Shown here one piece after another: positions 1 to 10,280 of a stretch of 26,322 nucleotides of DNA. Within the stretch, counting starts at the first letter, position 1; the number at the start of each line of letters is the position of its first letter. Position numbers and translations under genes: made by a program. The notes beneath the pieces were generated by a model. The model did no database searches. It had not been told where the DNA came from and saw nothing but the letters and a program-made list of their open reading frames with translations. Source of the DNA: Trichoplax sp. H2 (Eukaryota; Placozoa; Uniplacotomia; Trichoplacea); assembly GCA_003344405.1 (NCBI GenBank), contig NOWV01000049.1:452712-479033 (forward strand), given 5' to 3'.

Positions 1-281
1 GTCAGGCGTATATAGATGTAGTTATGGTACTATATTAAGGTTATCTATATATGTATTCTCATGTTGCCATACTTGGCATGATAGTCTATTTGTAATGACT
101 AAACTAGGGAAACCTTTCTGTTAGTGATGATCTTGTGATCTACGTCAGTAGATCAAAGGTCACAATAAAGAAAGTATATAAACTCTTCATTTTAACAAAT
201 AAAGTTAGTTCTTCAACTTAATTACTGGGTCTCCTTGCTAAGTGCAGATCTAGTACTTGTTACAAAATTTGGAAGTTGTAA
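1..281. repeat. Possible transposon/LTR terminus at contig end
   Basis: This stretch has no ORF. It carries a TATA-like TATATAAAC near 176, several AATAAA hexamers between about 165 and 205, and a terminal segment (TTGTTACA followed by AAATTTGG) that abuts a 20-N assembly gap. The order of TATA box, AATAAA and a short downstream region at a contig break is what a retrotransposon LTR can look like. No second copy of this segment is visible in the window, so the call is a weak inference. It could equally be an ordinary promoter and 3' flank of a gene outside the window. Confidence 0.2.
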
Positions 282-301
282 NNNNNNNNNNNNNNNNNNN
301 N
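282..301. other. Assembly gap (20 N)
   Basis: Twenty unresolved bases. The sequences on the two sides do not visibly overlap, so unlike the second gap there is no sign here that contig ends were duplicated. Confidence 0.99.
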
Positions 302-2325
302 TTTTATCATAGGGGTAAAAGTGTATTTAGATTCGTGATTAGTTTAAATCTTAAAGAGATGAATGGTGAATTGGTATTAAATTTCTAGTTAAAGGATGAA
401 TATGTAAGCCAACTTTAATCTTTTATACCCAAACAACTACATCAGCCTGTTTAGTTCAACCCATTCGGATTTTAATAACGTACCTGCTATAAACCATGAC
501 ACAAAAGTATAGATAAGATAAATTTAATCTCAGGTTATTAAGCGTAGTATATTTGAAAAAGACGGAAGGAAATTCTTACATGCATAATGAAATTTATCGG
601 TATTTGCAGTAAAGTAAATAAACGTAGGGACTGATTAAAAGCATGCAGTTGGTACCAACTACTGCATCATCACACAATAGCAGACCTGCAAAGAAAAGCA
701 ATAAAACGGCTTAAAATATTATTAACAACGCAAATAGTACAAAAAGTTTCCCAATAACACTTTAAATGATATTTACAAGAGAGCATACCTAGAAGAATTA
801 TTACATCTTATAGCCATAGCTTACTAGATGAATATTCTATGCCAGACTGGTGAAATTTGTTACGAAACTACAGGATCCTGGAAATGGTTAAGCATGAATT
901 TCTACAGCAATAGAAACCCTAAATTATGTAATTAGGCAAATATTGGTCATTACTGAATTTCACACAACACCATCATTATATTACTTTCTAATCATGATCT
1001 ATGTCGAACAAGATATGTATGGACATGATGAAGTAATTTAAAAATAAATAATTTGTTGAGGAACACTAACTTAGACCAGTCATGGTGTAAATTAAGTTAT
1101 CAACTGGAAGGTTATAATTCAATTTACTAAATAGTTCTTTCAATTAACTATCAAGTTAAATATTTAAATTCTCTTATAATCAACATAGTTGATTAGTTCA
1201 TTCAGTAACAATAATATCGATGACAAATCAATATCAATTTCTAGGTAAACAACATTGCTATTGTGTAACCATGACTTTAATTTCTCTTACTACTTCATAA
1301 TTGCATAACAGTAATAACGCAAAACATCATATACATTTTAAATTCTTCTATTCTAATTTCTTCCTTAGCATAAAGATACCAAACAATAAGATTTTCGTTA
1401 GTATAATTTAACGTGCGTCATTGCTTTCTTAATGTAAACAAAAATAAAAACCAGTTTATGGAAGTCTATAGCTGAATTTTGTTTTAATTATTTTTATGCT
1501 TAGCCCCGGTATTGCATTTCGCCGAAAGTATTAGATATAAGGACAATTGGAAGCTGAAGGACTTGATTGTAATATGACGCATTTCTGTATTCCAATAACA
1601 GCTAAATTCTTAGATATCTTACTCTTTTTATACCCTTGATCTAAGTTCCTAAAGACAGCTTATTGCTCGAATATCGTGAATTTACCTTCCTACGTACTGA
1701 TTTTTTTCAAATAAAAGTCATCATCAATGCATTACATACAACTCATCACAATTATCATTTTTTTAGAGCACTTTATACTGTAAATAACGTGAAATATGGA
1801 TGTTTGAATCGATGTCTGAAAGCACTATTCATTCTTTAATGCCCTTTCAAGATTATTCCATCTAGATTTGAGTTTAAATATTAGATTTAATATTCTTATG
1901 TAATGAAGGTTATTTTTAGAATTTTCCTTCAAGTTCTTGTATTGTAATTATTTTAGCTTAGTTTTGTATCGTGATAAGTATTTTATCTTTAAAAAGAAGA
2001 CTTATTTGGTTGATTATAATACTAGATTTTACTTAGCATCTTACTATATTGTAAACGTGACTATTTTATTCGGGTTAGAAGTTAAGCTAATCCGTAGCAT
2101 AATTTTGTTAAGAATCAGATATTATGATTTCATAATTCAAGCGATATATTTAGTTAATAGAATATATATGTGCTAATTTTGATCATTAATTACAGTAGAA
2201 GTTGATGTTACTTTGTAATTTCATTCAGTATGAACCCCATAAATTTGATCTAGGATTGTTATTTTGTCTTAGAGTATACTGTAGAAATGTATAGTTTCAA
2301 GCTAAACTATGCTTAGTGTTAATTT
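302..2325. other. Non-coding AT-rich spacer
   Basis: No ORF in any frame has family motifs or convincing composition. The longest open frame (1937-2176) is a low-complexity Tyr/Ile/Leu-rich translation typical of AT-rich DNA. Small exons of a spliced gene cannot be excluded by eye. Confidence 0.6.
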
Positions 2326-2600
2326 AGTAGTTTTCGGGAGTTTAGGGTATAATTTATCTTATCATGTATTTTTCATTGCTAGTTCAATTTGGAGTACCTT
2401 AGAATGATAGTTAGATAGTCTAATACCACCAACTGCTCTGCGTAGCATATAAAAGGTGACGTAGTTCGGTAATTTAGTGTAGTTGAAGTTAGAGAAGACA
2501 AAAAGTCTAGGATAACCGTGAGTTATCTCATTAATTGATAGTTTGCTTGGTTACTACTCTTAGGTTACCAATACTATTAATCAAACGTGATATTCGATAT
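2326..2600. repeat. Diverged copy of the 10.3-11.5 kb dispersed repeat
   Basis: The order of short blocks here parallels 10695-11010. A GTTTAGGGTATAATTT block matches the CCTAGGGTAAATTGT block. TAATACCACCAACTGCTCTGCGTAGC matches, with substitutions, the TAAATACCTCTGACGGCTCTACGAAGC region. Each is followed at once by a TATA-like box (GCATATAAAAGG here, GCCTATAAATGA there) and then by a purine-rich GAAGTTAGAGAAG-type stretch. This collinearity around a TATA box suggests an old copy of the same mobile or repeat family, possibly a solo LTR. The ends were not resolved. Confidence 0.4.
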
Positions 2601-4306
2601 TAGCAAGTATCTTTATTAACCAGTCCTTCGCGAAAGATATAGAAGAATGGCATAATTCAATTTTAAGCCGTCTACAATAGCTATTACTCTATTGTTGCGT
2701 CTCTAAACACATTCAGCTTATCATTTTCATGTTAAAATGTTTCTTAAATATAACTTATTAATATCTCTACCTATTCACTTTTTCCTAAGACGAATACAAG
2801 TATAAGGCTATAGCTTCTGTACGTATAAGTAAAATGATTTCCGAACCTAAGGATAGCAATAAGTAAACTTTGCTTCATTCAATAACACATCAGTTTGAAA
2901 GTAGTTTTGTTACCTTAATCAGTAGTAAATTATTTCCGTAACTGAGCATCTCTTTCTACTAATAACCGAACCTAGAAAATAAAAAGTTTACATTGGCGTA
3001 AATTACAATAGAATACTATTATCCTCTACTACGTTAACCAGACATCATTACACGGTTTTACTTAGTGATTTGGAGAACAAGAAATATAGAATTATTAACA
3101 TTGGATTAGTTCATAAATATGAGCTGATAGGGCAGAACAATTTATGTTATTTTATGATATATCTGGATGAGCGGACTTAGCATTAATTTAAGTTAAAACT
3201 GTCCCTGAAAAAGAATCGAAATAGGCTTAAGGCAGATATTATGTTAAACTTATTATTAGTCCAGCATCGTAGCAGAATCGTCTGTATATTTTTTAATGCA
3301 AGTGATGAGAGGGATACATTATATTTGATTAGCGTCAGATCTGCTTATTAAATATTAAAACCAATTTAGGTGTACAGATGGATGTGAGAAACATCAATGG
3401 CTTGCATTATTCAAACTTGTTATTCAAATCTATAACTTGAATTACCAAAAAAATGGGATGAACATTATTACTTCTCCTTATTCTGCTAGCTGATTGAGTT
3501 GTCACATCAAAATATTAACTTTAATCTCTTAAAATCGATCTCATCGATAGAAACTAACAATTTTAAAATCTATAGCTGGTATTATTAAGAACTGATTAAA
3601 CTTCTAAGCCACGGAAATGGCAATTTTCGGTATCCGTCTTCATACATAGGTTATATGTAATATATATGTTATATTACATTTTTATAACTTATATCAGACA
3701 ATTCAATTGAAAGATTCCATTAAAAAAGGTTGCATTTCTCGTCTTTCGAGCTAAAGCGATGGACTAATTATATGTTAAGATTATTGATACATCAAAGATA
3801 TTGAATTACGTGGAATTTAATTTATTTTATGATTGGAAATGTAAGAATTCTAACTTATTTAAATTCAGATAAAGTAGTCTAAATAAATAATTAATAAAAG
3901 AGATTGACAGATTATTGCGCCTTTTGTTAGTACGGTAATCGTTTCAAAAGCTATTCTCATTTGTAATAAATTCTGTAAATGAAAGGAAATAATATACGTT
4001 ATAATCTATTATATAAATTATAATTGCTACTTTTTATGGCATTCATTTATTTTTCTTTCAAATTTGGATACGATAGAAACCGGTAGAAAGTTGTTTTACA
4101 TTGCACATTTTCTAAGGAATAGCTTAAGATTTGCTAATGAATCGATTTGTTTAATATGCAGGTATCGTTATTTGTTACAGTCTTGGTTGGTTCGACTATT
4201 GATAAACGTTTGGTACTTCCAGCGTGGAAACGATCGTCATTGTTAGCCATAAAAAATTGCAATTACGAATTAGTATAATATTGGTAGACGCTATCATTTA
4301 AATATT
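2601..4306. other. Non-coding spacer upstream of receptor 1
   Basis: No supported gene. It includes the hairpin at 3655-3679. The final 300 bases presumably hold the promoter and any 5' untranslated exon of receptor 1. A short open frame at 4064-4246 has no recognisable domain. Confidence 0.55.
3655..3679. repeat. AT-rich inverted repeat (hairpin)
   Basis: A perfect 10-base inverted repeat, ATGTAATATA and TATATTACAT, is separated by a five-base loop (TATGT). Imperfect pairing continues outward between GGTTAT on the left and ATAACT on the right. It could extrude as a cruciform or be a remnant of a miniature inverted-repeat element. No function can be assigned. Confidence 0.7.
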
Positions 4307-4333
4307 TATCTTGCCTATCCTTTCTTACCTTAG
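4307..4333 (+). promoter_or_regulatory. Candidate 3' splice acceptor in the 5' leader of receptor 1
   Basis: A pyrimidine-rich run ending in CTTACCTTAG lies 12 bases before the receptor 1 ATG, which is a good match to a eukaryotic splice acceptor. A CAG/GTATCG donor-like site at 4159-4163 would give a 5'UTR intron of about 170 bases. The same TAG (4331-4333) is also an in-frame stop if the leader is unspliced, so the ATG at 4346 is the natural start unless an upstream coding exon exists. Confidence 0.35.
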
Positions 4334-4345
4334 ACTAAAGAAAGT

Positions 4346-5443
4346 ATGAACTCATCCAATACTGTTAATAACTCATTTATCCCCTTTAGCGATTTTGAAG
4401 CTAATGCCCGTTTTATTGCTTACGCAGTTCTTCTTGCATTTACCGTCATTGGCAATATCATCGTCATAGAGTCATTTATTGTGGTTCGAACTCTTCGTAC
4501 ACCGTTTAACATTTTTCTTCTCAATTTAGCCACTGTTGATTTATTCACCGGTATATTTAGAATGGGTTTTTACCTCTTTAATATCGCTTATGCTAAAGGA
4601 TTTGAGTGGCCGTTCAGTCCAGCGTTATGTAATTTCAGCGGTTGGGCATTAAGTATTGCTTTCTCAGCTAATGTTCATACCCTAGAATTAATGGCTATTT
4701 TTCGCTATATTGCGGTGGTTCATAATAACACCTACAATCTCACGCAAAAGAGAGCAGTTATATCGATCGTTTGTATATGGATTTATTCCAATATTATCGC
4801 TCTCCTTCCAATCATCGGTTGGAATCGGTATCGATATCAAGCAAACGAAATTGCTTGTTTACCTGATTGGTATTACGAAAGTAGCTACCCACTTTTTGTT
4901 ACTATTTGCGATGTGATCATTCCATTAACCATTCTATTCTACTGTTATGTGGCTATTTATATCACGATGAAGAAAACGAGTCGACGTTTCCGTGATGTTT
5001 CCAATCAGGGCATGGATATTGCACTCCAGCAAATATCTAAACGAGAAGCTCGTGTTACGCGTGCCATGTTTTTGGTTTTCGTCGCTTTTCTTATTTGTAT
5101 TGTGCCATATGCTGTCTGTGTATTCATCTTGTTCTCTATATTTCACATTTGGGTTGGTCGAGACATGGCATTTTTAACTGGTTATTTTGTTAATCTAAAC
5201 AGTGCTATCAATCCTATATTGTATGGCTTCCTTTACTGCCGCTTTAGAAAAGCTTATTACTATACTGCTTGTTTGTGGTGGAGAAAATTATCCAGTATAT
5301 ACACGACTCTATCCAGTCTACACCATCGGCATAATAAAGTACGACTTGTGAAAGACTGTGATGGCGATTTCAATCGATCAAGAGGAACAGAAATTATTAG
5401 CATGAATCACCATGATCAAGCGATCATTCAAGAAGTTGACTAA
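4346..5443 (+). CDS. Opsin-like class A GPCR, placopsin-like, lacking the retinal lysine (receptor 1)
   Basis: A 365-residue single-exon receptor predicted for the plasma membrane, with seven hydrophobic helices at roughly 22-46, 54-78, 92-125, 136-158, 180-205, 236-265 and 272-295. Class A landmarks are present: N37 (1.50), D65 (2.50), C95 (3.25), W145 (4.50), C171 in loop 2, P193 (5.50), Y201 (5.58), P254 (6.50) and N289-P-x-x-Y293. Loop 2 follows the opsin pattern without a gap: W159, Y162, C171 twelve residues after W159, D174. Asn283 occupies the position of opsin Lys296, and Gln165 that of Glu181. FRY (119-121) replaces D/ERY, and Ile252 replaces Trp 6.48. N-glycosylation sequons are at N2 and N8. 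The start has A at -3. The tail is about 65 residues and rich in His and basic residues. Ligand and G protein are unknown. A melatonin-type or orphan amine receptor is a less likely alternative because of loop 2. Confidence 0.92.
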   Translation: MNSSNTVNNSFIPFSDFEANARFIAYAVLLAFTVIGNIIVIESFIVVRTLRTPFNIFLLNLATVDLFTGIFRMGFYLFNIAYAKGFEWPFSPALCNFSGWALSIAFSANVHTLELMAIFRYIAVVHNNTYNLTQKRAVISIVCIWIYSNIIALLPIIGWNRYRYQANEIACLPDWYYESSYPLFVTICDVIIPLTILFYCYVAIYITMKKTSRRFRDVSNQGMDIALQQISKREARVTRAMFLVFVAFLICIVPYAVCVFILFSIFHIWVGRDMAFLTGYFVNLNSAINPILYGFLYCRFRKAYYYTACLWWRKLSSIYTTLSSLHHRHNKVRLVKDCDGDFNRSRGTEIISMNHHDQAIIQEVD

Positions 5444-5459
5444 ACACTCAGCTATTTTC

Positions 5460-6150
5460 ATCATCATAATCATGCTTTTACCAACAAGATGGATTCCTAT
5501 TTTTTATAACAGGCAGTAGAATGAAATCATTGATTGCCTTCGCCATCGCCTGTCCTATCCATTTTACTTTGGATAATTACAATATTATCTAATGAAAAAT
5601 ATGCACAGCGCTATTGCAAGATTTACGCTTATCCATTCCTGACAAAATACGGTTACTGTATAGTGTATTATTATAGGAGTCTATGCTATGTCTAAGGTAG
5701 TATGCTAGCTAATATGGTTAGCTTCGTTAAAAGTATCTCGCATTCAATCCTGTAAAATCATCGTTATCATGCCACACTACTTATGTATTTCAATATGAGT
5801 ATAACTCCAACGCCTTTCTTCTCAAAGTGAAAACGATGGTAAGCAATGGTAGGATTTCTATTTTATCAGATTGCCGATTTAAATACTTCTTGCTTTCACC
5901 ATCGCTTATTCAATCTATCTTACCAAGGTAATTATAACACTGTCTAATGAAAAATGTAAACTGCATTGTAGCAAGATATGCCATTCCTGATAAAGTATAT
6001 CGCATTATAGGAGTCTATGCTATGTTAAAGGTAATACTCGCATGTTAGCCAGTATGGTTAACTTATCCTCACTATGCTGCCATATTTCTTACCGCCCTGT
6101 ATGCTTTTAATATTAATATGATTCAAACATCTTTTCTCTCCAAATACAAA
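5460..6150. repeat. Imperfect tandem duplication (~340 bp unit) 3' of receptor 1
   Basis: Two diverged units lie head to tail, about 5460-5826 and 5827-6150. Matching anchors in order are GGATTCCTAT/GGATTTCTAT (5491 and 5852), TCTAATGAAAAAT (5588 and 5943), ATTCCTGA-AAA-TA, TATAGGAGTCTATGCTATG (about 5674 and 6008), a CTA/GCCA-(A)TATGGTTA block, and a final TCT(C)CAAA. The offset falls from about 361 to 318, so the second copy is shorter through small deletions. No ORF spans it. It may contribute to the 3'UTR of receptor 1. Confidence 0.75.
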
Positions 6151-6168
6151 TGATTAAGCGTGTATAGA

Positions 6169-6178
6169 AATAAATAAA
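6169..6178 (+). promoter_or_regulatory. Overlapping AATAAA hexamers, possible distal poly(A) signal for receptor 1
   Basis: AATAAATAAA gives two overlapping AATAAA hexamers about 725 bases past the receptor 1 stop. I saw no AATAAA between the stop codon and this point. In DNA this AT-rich the hexamer occurs often by chance, so the call is weak. Confidence 0.25.
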
Positions 6179-8394
6179 CTTATTCTGTTATGTTGACAAA
6201 TACTTCTGAGGACCTTGATATCTATGTAAAAGGATACAAATCGATACAAAGGGATGCGTAATCCTTTATAATCTAATAACAAGCTATCCCTCTCTCTTTC
6301 GATTGTTATCCACCTTGACTATTACAGATGTTAGCCTAATTACAGGGCGCTAACAGAACTCATGAACTCAGTATTTTACTGACTATTTGCACGATCTTTC
6401 ATTGAGAAGTCCACTACATGGACAAATCGAAATTTGGAGCAATCCTTAATAAATTCTATCTTTGTCGCTTAAAGTAGTTTTCTTACTTCACTTCATCTTA
6501 CTTTACTGATGTAAAGCTGATCTGTAATTAATATTGTACATTATAGTCTAGTAAATAAAAAGTAAATAAAAAAATGCTTTTCATAAACGTTCGTCCATCT
6601 GTTCAGATTATTCTAGCCTATTCTATCATCTATACTGCCGTCGATCAACATGATCAGCTAGTATGCCCTATAATCAATTTATCAGCAATAGTCGTCCATT
6701 TAACAAGTATAATAAATTCAAATATTCTCATATAATTACGTACTGTCTATCGATATCTTTGATTTATAAAAGTTTTTAGTAGCGGCAATAACTAGACTAA
6801 ACCAGTTACGGTTGCTATAAATGAATAGAATCGTATTTTCGGCTAACGTATTTAATTTTCTTTTGTAATAGAATAATCAAGAAATGTTATCTCTATAATA
6901 ATTAGATATAAGAAAATCAATTTTTCTTACTATAATAAAATCCATTTACCCAAAAGTCATGCTAATCATTCAATGGCATGAGCGAATCAAGGTTCAACTG
7001 ATTTATAATTGAATTACGAATAATTTTCGTTACACTATTCGCCCAATATTATGAACAAACAATTTCAATCACGATGATATTTGATACAGTTTACTCTAGT
7101 TACATTAACTCAAATTTGATATACAATTCATCCTACATTAAAGATTGCTGTACTGCTAATATCTGATCAAAGGCAAACCAATTATTCAACAAATCAAGGC
7201 TAAATACAATCGTGACTCAAAAAAATATCATATCGCTACAATCAGCTGTCCAGCCAAGCTCTGCTTCAACAATACAATTGTACTACTGTGACAGGGTATT
7301 TTAATTAGACACCATTTCAAGTTTGCTAAATTTAGGTCCATGATGCCATATAGGAAAATGGAGAATTCTCGTTGTTACTTACGTGGTAGCAATGAACTAA
7401 AAAAGAGTACCTCACCAATACATATCGATATAGTCTATCGCGGAGTATTCTAGATCTTATTAATACTTATTCAAATCTACGCGTATACTGAATCAATGTA
7501 GCTGAAAATTTAACGATTGAAACTTGAATAATAACTCTGGTAATTCTATGGTAAGAGTATTGATTTCAATCGGCTAGTCTTATGCCAGGAAGCCTATGTA
7601 TTATATAGTTGTTCCCAATATTTTATTAACAATTTATGAATATACTTATATTAATTATGGATTGAAAAGTTCACGATACCGGGAACGATTGACGAATTAC
7701 TTATCGAATAGGACGTGAAACTGTTATACAAATGGTGCAGTTGATCTACTACCGCATCAAATCAGATAATTATAGTAAATAACAATCAATCTATTTTTGA
7801 TACCAAATTATAAAAACTTGATTCTAAAGCACAAAATTGAAACTGAAAGTTAGGATTATTCAATAATAATTGATTTATCTCAATAGTCGATATTGTAACG
7901 ATGGAAACAGAAATATACTTGAACGCGGATAGTAAAATAGTATAGCACAACGTATTATTAGTCAAATTTTCTATAGTTTCGTCCTGATTTTCGTATTTGC
8001 ACAATTTGTTATTTCTATTACGGAAGCGTTCTCAGTTTAATCTCAGTTAGGAAATGGTTAAAATCTCTTTTAAGATGCTTAGAGCCTTTGAATGATTTAA
8101 AATGTAATTTATAGATTTTATTATTATACAAATATAAATTCAAAATAGGATTTCCTTTCCCTTTCAGCTCTTAGATATCTGTCTTTTATAAATCGGAAAT
8201 AAAGTGACAAAGAAAAATTGATAATCTAATTATAAATAATTTACTACAATTCATATCGAAGTTTTTATAATTGCTACTACTGTGAACGCTATCATTAAAT
8301 AAACATAAACTACTCGTATATTAGTTCCGCTCTACTAAGTAAAAGTCGAGCTAATTTCAAATATTGCTTCAAAGTTGGGCAATTTTGATTCATA
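6179..8394. other. Non-coding spacer
   Basis: No supported gene on either strand. An open frame on the minus strand at 7786-8004 has no recognisable domain and is probably chance. No RNA gene was recognised. Confidence 0.55.
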
Positions 8395-9660
8395 ATTAAT
8401 ATGTGGATACCCCGTTAAGAGAAAATTACGGTGAATGAATAAATTATTGAATCGAAAAATTTTTTCGATCCTGTAACTTCGAACAACGATATTCAAGATA
8501 ATTTAACTCAAATTTAATATAAAATTATCGAATAATTCACTTAATTTGAAGGCTATACTTAGAAAAAATGATTACGAAATCATAATGAATTCGTCAATAT
8601 TATATTTCTGACGTTTTAATAGTGAATGGGGGTAGCTTTGAATCAGCTAGAATGCAACAAAAACCGTCAATAATAACTTCAGCAACGGTATTTAAGATAA
8701 TTTAACTCAGATTCGGTAGAAAAAAATATAAGATAATCCTTTTATTCGAAAGCTATAATTAGATAAGATAACTGCGTTACCGTCTAAGTATATTATCATA
8801 CTTTTGACGTTTTAATAGTAAATGAAGCTAGGTTGAAATCAGCCGGAATATAATAAAGTCGATCATTAATATTTTCAGTAAGCTAAATGGAACTGTACTG
8901 TAGGCATTCATTTCGCTTAAGCCATAGTGCCTGGACAGTATCATCTTTTATATTATACTACCATGGGATGATATGCGAATACACTATCGAGAAAAAAAAC
9001 ACAGTAAATAAGTAAACTATTGAATCAAAAAAATTTGGTCAATTTCTATGACTTCAAACAACGATATTCAAGATGATTTATTCAGCTCAAATTCGATGTA
9101 AAATATGGAATAAATCTCTTTATTTGAAGGCTATAATTAGAGATGATGGCTGTGTTATCATCTAAGTACAATATGATATTTTTGACGCTTTAATTATAAA
9201 TGAAACTAGATTGAAATTAGCTAGAATGTAATTAAGTCAATCAATATATGTACAACAAGCATGATAAGAGCTGCAGGTATTCATTTTGCTTTAGCCATAG
9301 TACTAGGACAGAATCATCTTTTGTATCATTTGTGACTTCATCACAAAACTGCGAGATCTTGCGGAGGCAATCTAGCAAGCTATTTGGTCCTAAATTGAAT
9401 CGATATCTTATGATAATTTTAGACTACACTAGAGTTGAAACTACTAGCACTCTTTTCATTTTAGCCATAGTACCGGGGTAGGATCATCAGTTATATTATT
9501 TTTTATGTTCTCATTATAAAAATAGAGCATATTCTATCATAATTTAGCAAGTTATACAATACTGTACTACATTGAGTCGATATCTGACGATAATTTTAAA
9601 ACACATTAATCGTCACTAAAAGCTTATCTTGGCTAAGACAGTATCATCAGAATAAAACAT
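8395..9660. repeat. Complex nested direct-repeat field
   Basis: Two kinds of direct repeat are interleaved. The first unit (anchors ACTTC..CAACGATATTCAAGAT.ATTT, GAAGGCTATA.TTAGA, TTTGACG.TTTAAT.(A/G)TAAATG, and GAAATCAGCTAGAATG) appears three times, near 8400-8665, 8671-8895 and 8970-9245. The second unit of about 175 bp (anchors CATT(C/T)GC.TTAGCCATAGT.C..GGACAG.ATCATC, and TAGCAAG..AT..GAATCGATATCT.ATGATAATTTTA) appears near 8900-8956, 9273-9447 and 9448-9622, with a degraded piece to 9660. Copies have diverged by many substitutions. This is old repetitive DNA, either a decayed transposon cluster or a satellite-like array. Confidence 0.75.
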
Positions 9661-10280
9661 ATTTAACATTGATATATTATTAATACAAAATTTTTATTTA
9701 CAATTGATAATATAGCATTCAAATTAACTTTAGTGACTCTTATGGAATATTAAATACAGTTTTAAGCAGTTACTATAACGTTATGAATTCTTTCAATAGG
9801 TTACCAATGTAGTAATACTGAAAATTTTTGTAGTAAAGGACTAAAAGTAGAGTCCTTTATAGCTTTTAGTATGTAACTAGTATTATTTTACTATAGAAAA
9901 TGCCTAGAAAGTGATAGTGTCTTTTAAGTTTTACCCTGCCACATCATCATGTCGCCATCTTTTCTTCTTCTTCATTTTACAAGGTATTATATAGATTACT
10001 ATAGAAGTATCCCTAGAGCAGTTGCCTAATCTAAAGAAAGGGCGTTTGATCGTCTATTCAAATTGTAAATGAATTTGGCTTAGTAACAAAACCCTATCCT
10101 TAGAGACAAGGGATTTATAATATGACAATAAGGTACTGTAATGTAGTCTATAATCGTAGAGTTACCGTACAACCCGACGTTAAAACATCAACTGTCAATA
10201 CTCAGCGATACTAATGTCAAAAAAATAGTCGTAACAGTCATATAAAATTTTTTGATAAGTGATTACTGTGATCTTTATAA
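9661..10280. other. Non-coding spacer with interlocked inverted repeats
   Basis: No supported gene. It contains two overlapping inverted repeats at 9835-9870: AAAGGACT (9835-9842) with AGTCCTTT (9851-9858), and ACTAAAAG (9840-9847) with CTTTTAGT (9863-9870). Confidence 0.5.

Noticed and set aside
1937-2176. 79-codon open frame, + strand
   Set aside because: Tyr/Ile/Leu-rich translation from AT-rich DNA with no domain, no homologue recognised and no support from context.
4064-4246. 60-codon open frame just upstream of receptor 1
   Set aside because: No recognisable domain, and it overlaps the probable leader or intron of receptor 1.
4483-4496. tRNA T-arm-like GGTTCGAACTC
   Set aside because: It lies inside the receptor 1 coding sequence and no cloverleaf surrounds it.
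4934-5146. Open frames in other frames or antisense within the receptor genes (also 4710-4916, 4992-5177, 14378-14590, 14414-14611)
   Set aside because: They are shadows of the real receptor reading frames, which carry the full set of GPCR motifs.
4346-5443. Melatonin-receptor or aminergic-receptor identity
   Set aside because: Helix 7 resembles melatonin receptors in places, but NPxxY is intact (melatonin receptors have NAxxY), loop 2 follows the opsin spacing, and TM3 shows no aminergic Asp 3.32.
7786-8004. 72-codon minus-strand open frame
   Set aside because: Asn/Ser/Ile-rich, without motifs; compatible with chance.
9248-9481. 77-codon open frame, + strand
   Set aside because: Lies wholly inside the nested repeat field, and the frame is not conserved in the sister repeat units.
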